Part shown: piece by piece, positions 51,501-62,000 of the stretch | Layout of the letters: every line of letters starts with the position of its first letter | Numbering within the stretch: the stretch's first letter is position 1 | Origin: Symbiodinium natans | Lineage: Eukaryota > Sar > Dinophyceae > Suessiales > Symbiodiniaceae | DNA: 64,000 bases | Assembly (NCBI GenBank): GCA_905221605.1 | Contig: CAJNDS010001113.1 | Location: 1,655,723 to 1,719,722, forward strand | Direction of reading: 5' to 3' | Made by a program: the position numbers and the translations under genes | Notes under the pieces: generated by a model | What the model saw: only the letters and a program-made list of their open reading frames with translations | Databases searched by the model: none | What the model was told of the DNA's origin: nothing

Positions 51501-52289
51501 TGTTTTTTTTGGTCGGCCAGCCGCGTGCCGAACCAAACAAAAATCGCGCCCCGGCCGCCCCCGAGTTTTTTTTTTTTGCTGGGCCAGCCGCGTCCCGAAC
51601 AAACAAAAACGCACCCCGGCTGCCCCCGAGTGTTTTTTTTGTTGGGCCAACTGCGTCCCGAACATCAAAAAAAGGTGCCCCGGCCGCCCCGAGTGTTTTT
51701 CTTTTTGCTGGGCCAGCCAACCACAGTAACCTTGAACATCCCAACAACCTACACCGCCTCAACTCTCAAGCCCGAACCCTGAATTCCCAACACCTCAAAT
51801 CCCTGAACTCTGAACCCTAAACCCTAAACCCTGAGCCGTAAACCCTAAAACCCTAAACCCTAAAACCCCAAACCCCAAACCCCAAACCCCAAACCCCAAA
51901 CCCCAAACCCCAAACCCCATACCCCAAACCCCAAACCCCAAACCCTAAACCCTAAACCCTAAACCCTAAATCCTAAACCCTAAACCCTATCAAAGAAATG
52001 TAGCGCAGTCCCACACCCAAAGCAGTGGCCTAGAGGCTGCGCGCTGCGGCAACACGCCGAGGCTCGGAGTGGTTCAGCTTTTCGCATAGGTTTAATCGGG
52101 TTTAGGGTTTAGGGTTTCGGGTTTAGGGTTTAGTGTTTCGGATTTAGGGTTTAGGGCCAGGGTTTAGGGTTTAGCGCTTGGGGCTTGGGGGCTTAGGGCT
52201 GCGGGCTGTCTGAAGCCTTCTTTTTCGGCAGTTTGCCTAAGCCTCAGGGGCGCATCCTTCTTGACAGTTCACAGTAGAAAGGCTCGCTA
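45514..52289 (+). CDS. Candidate spliced gene I, hosts FNIP gene 2 in an intron
   Basis: Islands 45514-45618, 47780-47822, 48593-48648, 52026-52089 and 52231-52289 join in one phase and stop at TAA 52287. Samples: SDAEASSPAGAPAAPLGPLP; DEARSLPANEGLEA; FLWVYEGQSDSMSLKVRW; WPRGCALRQHAEARSGSAFR; CLSLRGASFLTVHSRKAR. The 47823 donor (CAAGTTTAGGG) and the 48593 exon start (AGTTTC) share AGTTT. The last acceptor has a strong tract (CTTCTTTTTCGGCAG). Frame across 48593 is unambiguous; 52026 has a second open frame. FNIP gene 2 lies wholly inside intron 48649-52025. No family recognised; the 5' end is missing. Confidence 0.5.
45619..47779. repeat. Gene I intron 1: arrays and unique DNA
   Basis: TTTAGGG 45627-45738, unique 45745-46110 (a 73-codon frame at 45752 without family), C-strand 46115-46150, 46280-46450 and 46640-46880, unique 46460-46635, CCCTAGA/CCCTAAA/CCCTATA 47008-47250, G-strand 47335-47395, unique 47396-47640, TTTGGGG 47640-47690. 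The frames around 47595-47920 read repeat or unique spacer. Confidence 0.65.
47823..48592. repeat. Gene I intron 2
   Basis: GTTTAGGG donor. An M1-related one-ended copy from 47931 (CTTGTGATGTTCCCCCTTAT), TA microsatellite 48113-48132, CCCCAAG array 48330-48425 (about 13 copies), C-strand 48485-48582, acceptor CCCTGGGCAG at 48592. Confidence 0.65.
48940..49288 (+). promoter_or_regulatory. Upstream region of FNIP gene 2
   Basis: Carries CAGAAGCAGGTCTG, AATCAGGTTTTCTTTTGTCA, AGTCACGCTACACGCA, CACTCATTTCTGCGCCATG and GGCGCCAGC before the ATG, all with counterparts upstream of FNIP 1, FNIP 3 or the orphan copy. A short upstream frame (ATG 49239 to TAG) precedes the main start. Confidence 0.45.
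49289..51235 (+). CDS. FNIP-repeat protein 2 with ubiquitin-like N-terminus
   Basis: 648 residues, no intron. Start ATG 49289 (MRPLTIHSVAGSTFEL) matches the paralogues; a GTG five codons upstream was not used. A ubiquitin-like N-terminal region (about 1-75) is followed by 24 FNIP repeats of 22 residues. Repeat 6 has a 4-residue insertion and repeat 7 lacks 3 residues (FNQ). The block MNFNQSLQAV..HFFNQTLEGV..D.FNQ.LE.VRLP parallels one in FNIP 3 and part of FNIP 1, so repeat order is partly conserved. The unique C-terminus is LHRLSLRRFQVDTPSTLKL. Predicted binding solenoid; partner unknown. Nested in candidate gene I. Confidence 0.9.
   Translation: MRPLTIHSVAGSTFELCVDDAETGLDVRRRVAGSVGLSATSLVLTSGDRLLDLHQPLLQQTQNQELTYVVRKLGAGRAAQSVERALARAELSDCTDALDAVVALTFGNFFNESLQGVQLPSDLQTLTFGMNFNCSLKGVQLPSSLQTVAFGNAFDQSLEGVQLPSGLQTLTFGASFNQSLEGVRLPSSLQTLAFGSNFKQSLEGLQLPSGLQTLTFADCFNQRFKQSLQGVQLPSGLQTLTLGNTSLEGVQLPSGLHALTFGNSFNQSLEGVQLPSGLQTLTFGTDFNQSLEGVQLPSGLQTLTFGTDFNHKLEGVPLPRGLQTLTFGHCFNQTLEGVQLPSGLQTLTFGMNFNQSLQAVQLPSSLQTLTFGHFFNQTLEGVQLPSSLQTLTFGDKFNQTLEEVRLPIGLQTLTFTNYFDQSLEAVQLPSGLHTLTFGHTFNQSLQGVHLPSGLQTLTFGHRFNQILEGVQLPSSLQTLTFGMFFNQSLQGVQMPSSLQTLTFGRNFNQGLEGVQLPSSLQTLTFGDRFNQSLEGAQLPSGLQTLTFGANFNQSLEGVQLPSSLQTLALGNTFNQSLQGVQLPSSLQTLNFGHYFNQSLQGVQLPSCLRTLTLGNSFCQSLEGVQLPDSLHRLSLRRFQVDTPSTLKL
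51236..52025. repeat. FNIP gene 2 3' flank: 65-bp tandem and arrays
   Basis: 51340-51720 holds five or six units of about 65 bp (TTGCTGGGCCAGCCGCGTCC, CGAACAAACAAAAACGC, CCCCGGCCGCCCCCGAGTG, poly-T). Frames open on both strands across it are repeat-driven. Then CCCCAAA 51865-51940 and CCCTAAA to 51990. Confidence 0.8.
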
Positions 52290-52884
52290 AACCTTGACCT
52301 GAAACCCTAACTCTAAACCCTAAACCCTCAACCCTACAAGAGATGTCGTATTTTCGAGGTGTATGGGTAGTTCTCTAAATAAAAGAGACCCTAATTTGGA
52401 GAGCTACCGCTAAACCCTACTTGATTTGTTGTTTTGATCCTGAATTTAATTTCTTTGTGATCCCTGTGGTTTATGCTTTTGATCCTTACTTAGATTTGAT
52501 TGATCCGTCACCACAAGCAATTGAGTTTAGGCTGAAACCCTAAAAAGAATGGGGTAGGGTGACTTGGCCGCCTTGGACGGCAGGGGGGGTGGGAGAAAGT
52601 ACTAGCTGACGCTCCACAATCGTTCCAAAGCTGCTCTTCGCACCTGACGAAGGTCTCGAGGCTGTTCTGCATCCCAACCTTCACAGCATTTGCGCCACAT
52701 TACAGCAAACCCTAAGCCCGAAACCCTCATCCCGAACCCCAAAACCCTAAAACCCCAGAGCCCCTAAACCCCAAACCAGAAGCCCTAAACCCTACACCCT
52801 ACACCCTAAACCCTAAACCCTCAACCCTAAACCCTAAACCCTCAACCCTCAACCCTCAATCCCTAAACCCTAAACCCTCAAACC

Positions 52885-52916
<32 letters not shown>

Positions 52917-52919
52917 AAC

Positions 52920-52986
<67 letters not shown>

Positions 52987-53057
52987 ACCCTAAACCCTAA
53001 ACCCTAAACCCTAAACCAAACCCCAAACCCTTAAACCCCAGAGCCCCTAAAGCACAG
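52290..53057. repeat. Intergenic: dispersed repeat and CCCTCAA array
   Basis: Unique AT-richer 52340-52530, dispersed repeat 52540-52700 (relative of 17932-18048), CCCTAAA/CCCTCAA 52790-53020 with a pure CCCTCAA block 52880-52990. Acceptor CTAAAGCACAG at 53057. Confidence 0.7.
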
Positions 53058-56000
53058 GCTCCGGGAGCTCCTGTCTGAGGGCTGGCAGCCCTTCGACGCG
53101 GCGTCGCTGGACATCCGGGGAGGGGTCTAGGGTTTAGGGTTTAGGGCTTAGGGTTTAGGGTTTGGGGTGTAGGGTTTAGGGTTTAGGGTTTAGGGTTCAG
53201 GCAGGGAAATCTAGATGCACGCTGTGTTCTGGTGAAGAGATATGTACACATAGAACATCCTTCCCCTCCCCTCCCCACTCCCGAAACCAACAAACTCCAA
53301 CACACCCGGCAAATTAGAAAACGCACAATCACCTAAAGACTTCAGGTGAAAAGGGATGCCTGGAGTCTTTAGGTGATTGTGCGTTTTCTAATTTGCCGGG
53401 TGTGTTGGAGTTTGTTGGTTTCGGGAGTGGGGAGGGGGGGGGGAAGGATGTTCTATGTGTACATATCTCTTCACCAGAACACAGCGTGCATCTAGATTTC
53501 ATTTGCGCTTGCACTGGTTGTCAGGGAAAGTCTTCGGTTTACATCCGTTTATATATATATATATGTATACACACTTATCCATATTCAGGACCGAGGGTCT
53601 AGGGTTTACAGTGTCATGTGTGCGTATACACAATGCAGTCCCTCTCTCACACACACACACACCTGTCTCATCCCTGATCCCCCAATTATCCGTGAACTAT
53701 GGCGTGCTCCCAAAAAGCAAAGTCCGACTTAGTGGGTTTAGGGTTTAGGGTTTAGGATTCAGGAGGTCGTTGATTCAGGGAGTCTTCCTCAAGTGGGCTA
53801 TGCTGGAAGACATGGGACTCGAAGTCCTAAACCCTAAACCCTAAACCCTAAACCCTAAACCCCAAAACCCCAAAACCCCCCAAAACCCCCAAAAAACCCC
53901 AAAACCCCCAAACCCCAAAGACCCCAAACCCCCAAAGACCCCAAAAGACCTAGAACGGTAGCTCGCTCGCAGGACCACAATGGGGCCTCGGTGGCCTAGC
54001 AGCACTTCGGAGAGTGCGTCTCTTGTAGTAGCTGTATATAACCCTAAACCTTATCTAAGTTCTAAAGATATGTGTTAGTCCACACAACAAAAGTAGGACG
54101 ACGGCAAAACGACGGAGGGACGACGGTGGGACGACGGAGGGACGATGGTGGGACCACGGAGGGACGAGGGCAAGACGACGGAGGGACGACGGCAGGATGA
54201 CGGGGGGACGACGGCAGGACGCCGGGGGGACGACGGGGGGACGACGGGGGGACGACGGGGGGACGACGGAGGGACGACGGGGGGACGACGGCTGTCGCGC
54301 CGTCGTCGAGCCGTCGTCGCGCCGTCGTCACGCCGTCATAAGGCCTAGTTTAAGCCCAAACTAGGCCTTATTTAGCCCAAACTAGGCCTTATTTCCCGTC
54401 ATAAGGCCAAGTTTAAGCCCAAACTAGGCCTTATGACGGCGGGACGACGGCGGGACGACGGCGGGACGACGGCGGGACGACGGCGGGACGACGGCGCGAC
54501 GACGGCGCGACGATGGCGCGACGACGGCGCGACGACGGCGCGACAGCCGTCGTCCCCCCGTCGTCAGCCCGTCGTCGCGCCATCGCACCCTGTCGTCGCG
54601 CCGTCGTCACACCGTCGTCGCCCCGTCGCCACCCCGTCGTCGCGCCGTCGTCATCCCATCGTCGCCTCGTCAAAGCCCTGACGTCTAGACCCCTCTAGCT
54701 GGACTAGAAACCATACCCCACATATCTCTAGAACTTAGATAACCTAAACCCTAAACCCTAAACCCTAAACCCTAAACCCTAAACCCCAAAACCCTAAACC
54801 CCAAAACCCTAAACCCTAAATATGATCATACATGATGCTGTAGTATGGTATGGCTTTAGGCTTGTTTGGGGACATTGTCGGGCGCGAGTTTGCTCCTGCG
54901 TGCAGTGCTTCCATCAAGAATTGTGTGGGGGGTTTAGGGCTTAGGGCTTAGGGTTTCGGGTTTAGGGTTTCGGGTTTAGGGTTTCGGGTTTCGGGTTTCG
55001 GGCTCAGGGCCGACTTAGCATGAATCGAAACATCGACGGACCAAGCCCATACACTGCAGACTCTTGCGCGCAAACCCTGAAACCCGAAGCTGTCCCGTGA
55101 GTTCCAAGCCCTGAAACATCTGAAGCCCTTAAACCCTGAAGCCCTAGCCCTAAACCCTAAACCCTAAACCCTGGGCCCTAAACCTAAACCCCAAGCCCTA
55201 GACCCTAAACCCCTAAACCAAAAAAACAACCTCAACCCCTAAACCCTAAACCCTAAACCCTGAACCCTGAAGCCCTAAGCCACAGCACACCTTGGGCGCC
55301 TCCTGCATCGAAGCAGGTCTGGAGCTGTAAAGCCGACACCCCGCAAGCCCTCAGAGGGGTTTAGGGTTTAGGGTTTAGGGTTTAGGGTTTAGGGTTTAGG
55401 GTTTAGGGTTTAGGGTTTATGGTTTAGGGTTTTATATGCTTGAGGAATCAGGTACTTGATTCCCTATGACAATGACGAACTAGGTAGCGCACTTCTGCGC
55501 CGTGGTTCGTCGAGTCCTGTCGAGTCGTCTTGCACGTTGAGGTGGGCATACTTCGTTTTGGGTTTAAGGTTTAGGGAGGCGCCGGCATGCGCCCGTTGAC
55601 CATCCATAGCGTTGCCGGGTCGACGTTTGAGCTCCACGTGGACGATGTGGAAACGGGGCTGGATGTGCGGAGACGCGTCGCAGGAAGTGTTGGCCATTCT
55701 GCAGAGTCACTCGTGCTGACTTCAGGTGGCTGTGTTCTCGACCTGCATCAGCCGCTGCTAAAACAAGCTGAAAGCCGAGAGCTCACATACGTGGCTCGTG
55801 AATTTGGCGCAGGCTGCTCGGCACGCAGCATAATGCGAGCATTAGCAGGGACAGGCTTGGATGACGACACGGATGCCATGGTTGCAGTTGTTTCCTTGGC
55901 CTTCGGTGACTTTTTCAACCAGAGCTTGGAAGGGGTTCAACTTCCCAGCAGCCTACAGACCTTGACCTTCGGCTGTAATTTCAACCAGGGCTTGGAAGGG

Positions 56001-59000
56001 GTGCAACTTCCCAGCGGCGTACAGACCTTGACCTTCGGCAACTGTTTCAACCAGAGCTTGGAAGGAGTGCAGCTTCCCACCAGCCTACAGACCTTGACCT
56101 TTGGCATGAACTTCAACCAGAGCTTGCAAGGGGTGCAGCTTCCCAGCAATCTACAGACCTTCACCTTCGGCCACTTTTTCAACCAAAGCTTGGAAGGAGT
56201 GCAGCTTCCCAGCAGCCTACAGACCTTGACCTTCGGCGACATGTTCAACCAGAGATTGGAGGGGGTGCGGCTTCCTAGCGGCCTACAGACCCTGACCTTC
56301 GGCAGCAGCTTCAACCAGAGCCTTGAAGGGGTACAACTTCCCAGCAGCCTTCAGACTCTGACCTTCGGCACGGGCTTCAACCAGAGCCTGGAAGGGGTGC
56401 AGCTTCCTTGCGGCCTACAAACCTTGAGTTTCACGAACATTCTCAACCAGAGCTTGGAGGGGGTGCAGCTTCCTAGCGGCCTACAGACCTTGACTTTCGG
56501 CTACTCATTCAACCCCAACTTGGACGGGGTGCAGTTTCCCAGCGGACTACAGGCCCTGACCTTCGGCGTTTGTTTCAACAGGACCTTGGAACGGGTGCAG
56601 CTTCCCAGCGGCCTGCAGACCTTGACCTTCGGCAGCAGATTCAACCAGAGCCTTGAAGGGGTGCAACTTCCCAGCGGCCTACAGACCTTGACCTTCGGCG
56701 CTTCATTCAACCAAAGCATGGAAGAGGTGCAGCTTCCTTGCGGCCTACAGGCCTTGACCTTCGGTAATAGGTTCAACCACAGCTTGGAGGGGGTGCAGCT
56801 TCCCTGCGGCTTGCAGACTTTGACCTTCGGCCACCGTTACAACCAGAGCTTGGAAGGGGTGCAGCTTCCCAACTCCCTACGGTGCTTCTCCTCACGCATT
56901 TTTTCGGTACACACCTGTTAATGTCTGAGGTTGCAACTGGACAAGGAGCTTGATCGTTTGCACAGCCGATCTTGCACGTTTTTTGTGGCTTTAGGTGTTA
57001 TAGGGCTATAGGGGTCATAGGATTCGAAGGCTCAAGGCTTGGGGTTTAGGGCTTCGGGTTTAGGGCTTCGGGTTTAGGGTTTAGGTTTTAGGGTTTAGGG
57101 TTTAAGGTTTAGGGTTTAGGGTTTAGGGTTTGGGGCACATGTTTGGGTCTAGAGGAGATGCAGTAGGGTGTCGTCGTTCAGGCCTCCTCTTGAGGAACTT
57201 CAGAATTAGGGTTGAGAGTTTTGGGTTTAGGGTTTAGAGTTTACGGTTTTAGGTGTTTTTCTACTTCCAACACTTCAAAAGACCCACAAGTGTAGGTGTT
57301 TGCCATTGTTTGCAACTTGTTGGCAATGATACTCCAAACCCCGAACACCCTAAACTCCAAACCTTCACCTCAAGCCCTATAAACCCAAACCATACGAAAC
57401 CTGGTAGAGCTTGGGAATCAAAACCATTTTCGGAGGAACCTCCAATATGGGCGTGTCCCAATGTAGGAGGTCCTCCAATAACCTCCTCCCCCCCTCCCAA
57501 TAAACGCGCTAGTCTCTTGTTATAGGAGCCCCCCAAAGTTATCCATTTTGTGACAGCAGACCATAAACTACTAAGCTATTCAACATGCCTGTCTATTTGT
57601 GGATCTATGAATAGTCAATATGCTACAATCTAAAGCATAAACAAGAATACATGATAGTAGACTATAGTCTATACTTCAACACTCTACTGTATTTTCGTGT
57701 ACTAGCCATATGCTACACGACGAAAGCCCCTGAACCCCCCCAAGCCCCCAAGCCCCGAACCCCAAAACTCATCGGGTAGGTTACGTGGGCCCTGAATATG
57801 GTCCCTTACTTCCTTTAAAGGCACCCAACAGAAACATGGTCCAAAGCCCTAAACCCTAAACCTAGACCCTAAGGGCTTAGGGATTCAGGGATTTAGAGCT
57901 TCAGGGGCGAAGGGGTTAGGGTTTAGGGTCGTGGTTGCACCACACCCTTGATGTGGTTGCATTGCATGGCTCACATTGACATCCCCCATCGTTTAAGCCC
58001 GCAACTCTAACCCCTCAACCCTCAAACCCTCAAGCCCTCAAACCCTCAAACCCTCAAACCCTCAAACCCTCAAACCCTCAAACCCTCAAACCCTCAAACC
58101 CTCAAGCCTTCAAACCCTAAAACCCTAAAACCCTAAAACCCTACAACCCTAAAAGCCGAAAACACTCAGACCCTAAAACCCTAAAACCCTAAAACCCAAA
58201 AACCCTAAAACCCTAAACCACTCCTATGCCTTAAAGCAACCCTAAACCCTAAACCCTAAACCCTAAACCCTAAACCCTAAACCCTAAACCCTAAACCCTA
58301 AACCCTAAACCCTAAACCCTAAACCCTAAACCCTAAACCCTAAGTAGTACACCCCAGCATCCCCAGGCAATCGACTGGGCCGCAGGGGGCGGCCACGTGG
58401 AGATAGTGGAGCTTTTGCTGCTGGGGCGGAAGTGTAGGATTTAGGGTTTAGGGTTTAGGGTTTAGGGTTTAGGGTTTAGGGTTTAGGGTTTAGGGTTTAG
58501 GGTTTAGGGTTTAGGGTTTAGGGTTTAGGGTTTTGGGTTGGGGGTTAGGGGTTAGGGGTTAGGGTGTGGGGTGTAGGGTGTAGGGTGTCAGGGTTTACGG
58601 TTTTCGGGGTGCGGAGTTTAAGGTTTAGTGCACCCTAAACCGGAGGTTCTCTATGGTTGGAATCAAGGATTTTGCTCCAGGGGTTTCGGGCTCGGGGTTG
58701 GGTTTGGGGTTTAGGGTTTAGGGTTTCGGTTCACCCCCTCCAACATCCCCCCAATGTACAGGCGTATTCAGCCAAGCAGTCGTTGTGATTTCGGTCCGCA
58801 ACGTCACAGCCCAAAAGACCAGCATTTCAAGACCCTAGAATCCTCTCCTCATAAGAGTTTAGGGTTAGGGTTTGGGGTTCAGGGTTTTTAAGGGGTCAGG
58901 GACACACTAAGACTCCTCAACCCGAGAGACCCTAGACCCCAAACTCCAAAGCCTCCATCCCCTCACGATTAGTAGGAGATGGGACCCTTATCCTTGAAAC

Positions 59001-62000
59001 TTAAACCCTAAACCCTAAACCAAAAACCCTAAACCCCAAACTCCAAACCCGACACCCCAAACCCTAAACCCTACAGGGAGGCCTTGGAAGAAGTTTCAAC
59101 TCGAACACAAGCATTTCTCGAGGCTCCCCTTGGCGCAGGGGGTGCAGCGCCTTGGCTTTTTCTGGGTGGGTTTAGGGTTTAGAGTTTAGGGGTTGAGGGT
59201 TGAGGGTTTCAGGGTTTAGGGTTTAGGGTTTAGGGTTTGGGATGGGTTTAGGGCTTCAGGGTTTAGAGTTTAGGGTTTAGGGTTAGGGGTTCAGGGTTTA
59301 GGGTTAGGGGTTTAGGGTTTTTTTTGGCGTGCAGGGTTGGGTGGTTTAGTTTTCTTTTGGGGGCGGCAATTTCGGAATTCCGCATACACAATATCCTCTT
59401 TGTAGGCTTACAGAGTCCAATTCTGGAACCCCTCGTGTAGTCTGCATATCAGGGTTTAGGGTTTGAGGTGTAGTGTTTAGGGTTGAGGGTGAGCTATCTA
59501 AGGGTATCCTGCGCACTGTAGAAGTACCAGCCGTCAATGGTGCGATCCCCGTTCTCAGCTGGAAGATACGCCGGCAGGTGTGATACTATCAGGATTACTT
59601 GGAGGTTCAGGGTACTTAGCAAGTAGAAGTGTAGTTTCATCCACTTCCAAGCCCCTGCGGTACCCTAATAGGGTGATAATTGGGTTTAGGGTTTAGGGCT
59701 CAGGGTTTTGGGTTTAGGGTTCAGGGTTTTGGGTTTAGGGTTCAGGGTTTAGGGTTCAGGGTTTAGGGTTTAGGGTTCAGGGTTTAGGGTTTAAGGTTCA
59801 GAGTTTAGGGTTTAGGGTTTGGGGTTCAGGGTTTAGGGTTTAGGGCTCAGGGTTTAGGGTTTAGGGCCCGTTCCGCCCTTCCCCCCAGGTGCTGCCGCCG
59901 CGATGGCCGGGGACCGGCCCACTGGGCTGCCCGGCACGGGCGGACGCAGGTGCTCCCTGGGAATGTGAAGGAGTGTTGGGCTCAGAGGTTTGGGAGGTTT
60001 AGGGTTTAGGGTTTGGGGTTTGGGGTTTGGGAGGTTTAGGGTTTGGGAGGTTAGGGGTTTGGGGTTTGGGGTTGGGGGGGGTTTGGGGTTTGGGGTTTGG
60101 GGTTTGGGGTTTAGGGTTTAGGCGACAATGGCTAACTTACACAAGTCAAGTCAGTTTGTGCTGTGATTGGTTGATGGCGAGGAGGCATTTACACTTCTAG
60201 GCCCTAAACCCGGCATGTGCTGGGGGGGGGGGGTCTCCTTCTCAAGCTCAAACCCAACACCGAACAAGCCCTGAAAGCACCAAACCATCCTCAACCTCGG
60301 CCACAGCATCCTAAGCATCTCAAAGCGGCCCCTGAAATCCAGACCCTCGAGCCTAGACCCTAGGCGCCTGAACCCTAAACTTTATACCCTCAACCTTACT
60401 CCCTAAAGGGCTCAAGGCTTCATACCCTAGGGGGGAGGTGGAGATACAACCCTGAACCCTAAACCCCAAACCCCAAACACCAAACCCGACACCCTACACC
60501 CCACACTCTAAACCCTAAACCCTAAACCCTAAGCCCTAAACCCTAAACCCTAAACCCTAAACCCTATCGAGTTCTCTTTCTTGAGGATCCCCCCCCCCCC
60601 ACTTCTTCCCTACTTCGCGCTCCTGATAGGTGCTGCGCCTTCTGCTGGAGAGGAGCCGCCCCTATGGTTGGGGGATTGGGGTTTGCGGTTTAGGGTTTAG
60701 GGTTTAGGGTTTAGGGTTTAGGGTTTAGGGTTTAGGGTTTAGGGTTTAGGGTTTGGGGTTTAGGATTTCGGGTTTGGGGATTAGGGTTTAGTCCAAAGTC
60801 GGATTCTTTCCTCTGGGCATTTTCGGGCCAAGACCCTAAGCCGCAAGCTAGGGGTTTAGGGGTTTGGCAGTGTAGGATTTTTAGGTTTTTGGGGTTTTAG
60901 GGCTTTAGGGTCTAAACCCTGAACCCTGAACCCTGAACCCTGAACCCTGAACCCTGAACCCTGAACACTAAACCCTAAACCCTAAACCCGAAACCCTAAA
61001 CCCGAAACCCTAAACCCTAAACCCTAAGTAGGGAAACCCATGAGGGTGTTGGCCTTCCAGGAGAGCGCTCGTGAACCTGCGGACCACCAACGGCGGCACG
61101 ATGCTCATGCTTGCCAGCGCCTTGCCGGCCATGCAAGCCCTAAACCCTAAACCCTAAACCCTAAACCCTAAACCCTAAACCCTAAACCCTAAACCCTAAG
61201 CCCTAAGCCCTCAGCCCTAAGCCCTAAACCCTAAACCCCCCTTGAACCCTACCAGCAGAGGCTATGGCGGGCACCTTGATACCTGCCAGGCCGTGCCCCT
61301 GTTGTGGCTTCAGGGTTTAGGGTTTAGGGTTTAGGGTATAGGGTTTAGGGTTTTAGGGTTTAGGGTGTCGGGTTTTCGGGTTTTTGGGGTTTTAGGGTTT
61401 TGAGGTGTCAGGGTTATAGGGTTTTAGGGTTATAGGGTTTTAGTTTTTTAGGGCTTTAGTGCTTTAGGGTTTTAGGTTTTTAGGGTCTTAGGGTTTTAGG
61501 GTTTTAGGGTTTAGGGTTTAGGGTTTCGGGTTTTAGTGTTTTGGGGTTTTGGGGTTTTGGGGTTTTGGGGTTTTGGGGTTTTGGGGTTTTGGGGTTTTGG
61601 GGTTTTGGGGTTTTGGGGTTTTTGGGTTTTAGGGTTCTGGGTTTTAGGTTTTTAGGTTTTTAGGGTTTTAGGGTTTTAGGGTTTTAGGGTCTAGGGTTTA
61701 GGTTGTAAGGTTTAGGGTTTAGGGTTTAAGGTTTAGGGTTGAGGGTTTTAGGGTTGAGGGTTTAAGAGGTATAGGCTAGGGGCGGCCAATGTGAGCCAAG
61801 CAACCGCATTATGGGTGGGGTACAGCCAAGCCCTCCGCTAAGACGCCAAGATGCTTTACTTGCCTAAAGAGGATTCAAAGGGCTTAGGGTTTAGGGTTTG
61901 GGATTTAGGGTTTGGGGTTTAGGTTTTAGGGTTAAGGGTTCAGGGTTTAGGGTTTAAGATTGAGGGGCATACTTTACCCCTAAAGCCCTAGACCTCGAAG

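Larger units (their letters stand above)
53125..55299. repeat. Ankyrin gene first intron, 5' part
   Basis: G-strand 53125-53200, large hairpin 53206-53500, TA/CA microsatellites 53528-53660, CCCCAAAA-type repeat 53850-53945, unique, fold-back element 54051-54742, C-strand 54743-54825, unique 54830-54930, TTTAGGG/TTTCGGG 54932-55005, unique, C-strand 55140-55275. Open frames in the GACGACGG block are repeat-driven. Confidence 0.7.

Noticed and set aside
51286-51820. Overlapping frames of 107-158 residues on both strands
   Set aside because: They read a 65-bp tandem repeat and disagree between units.
54100-54670. CRISPR array
   Set aside because: Repeat unit is about 9-10 bp without spacers and sits in mirrored arms of a fold-back element.
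54885-54930. Exon-like island reading ASLLLRAVLPSRIVWG
   Set aside because: Lies inside the first ankyrin intron where flanking exons already join in phase; short GC-rich islands are often open by chance.
57253-57536. Frames of 90 residues on both strands
   Set aside because: No recognisable domain, crosses degenerate repeat, no splice context.
60667-60674. GT donor after TATG for the 60630 exon
   Set aside because: Gives the wrong phase and spoils ankyrin spacing; the GA donor at 60653 gives exact 33-residue spacing.
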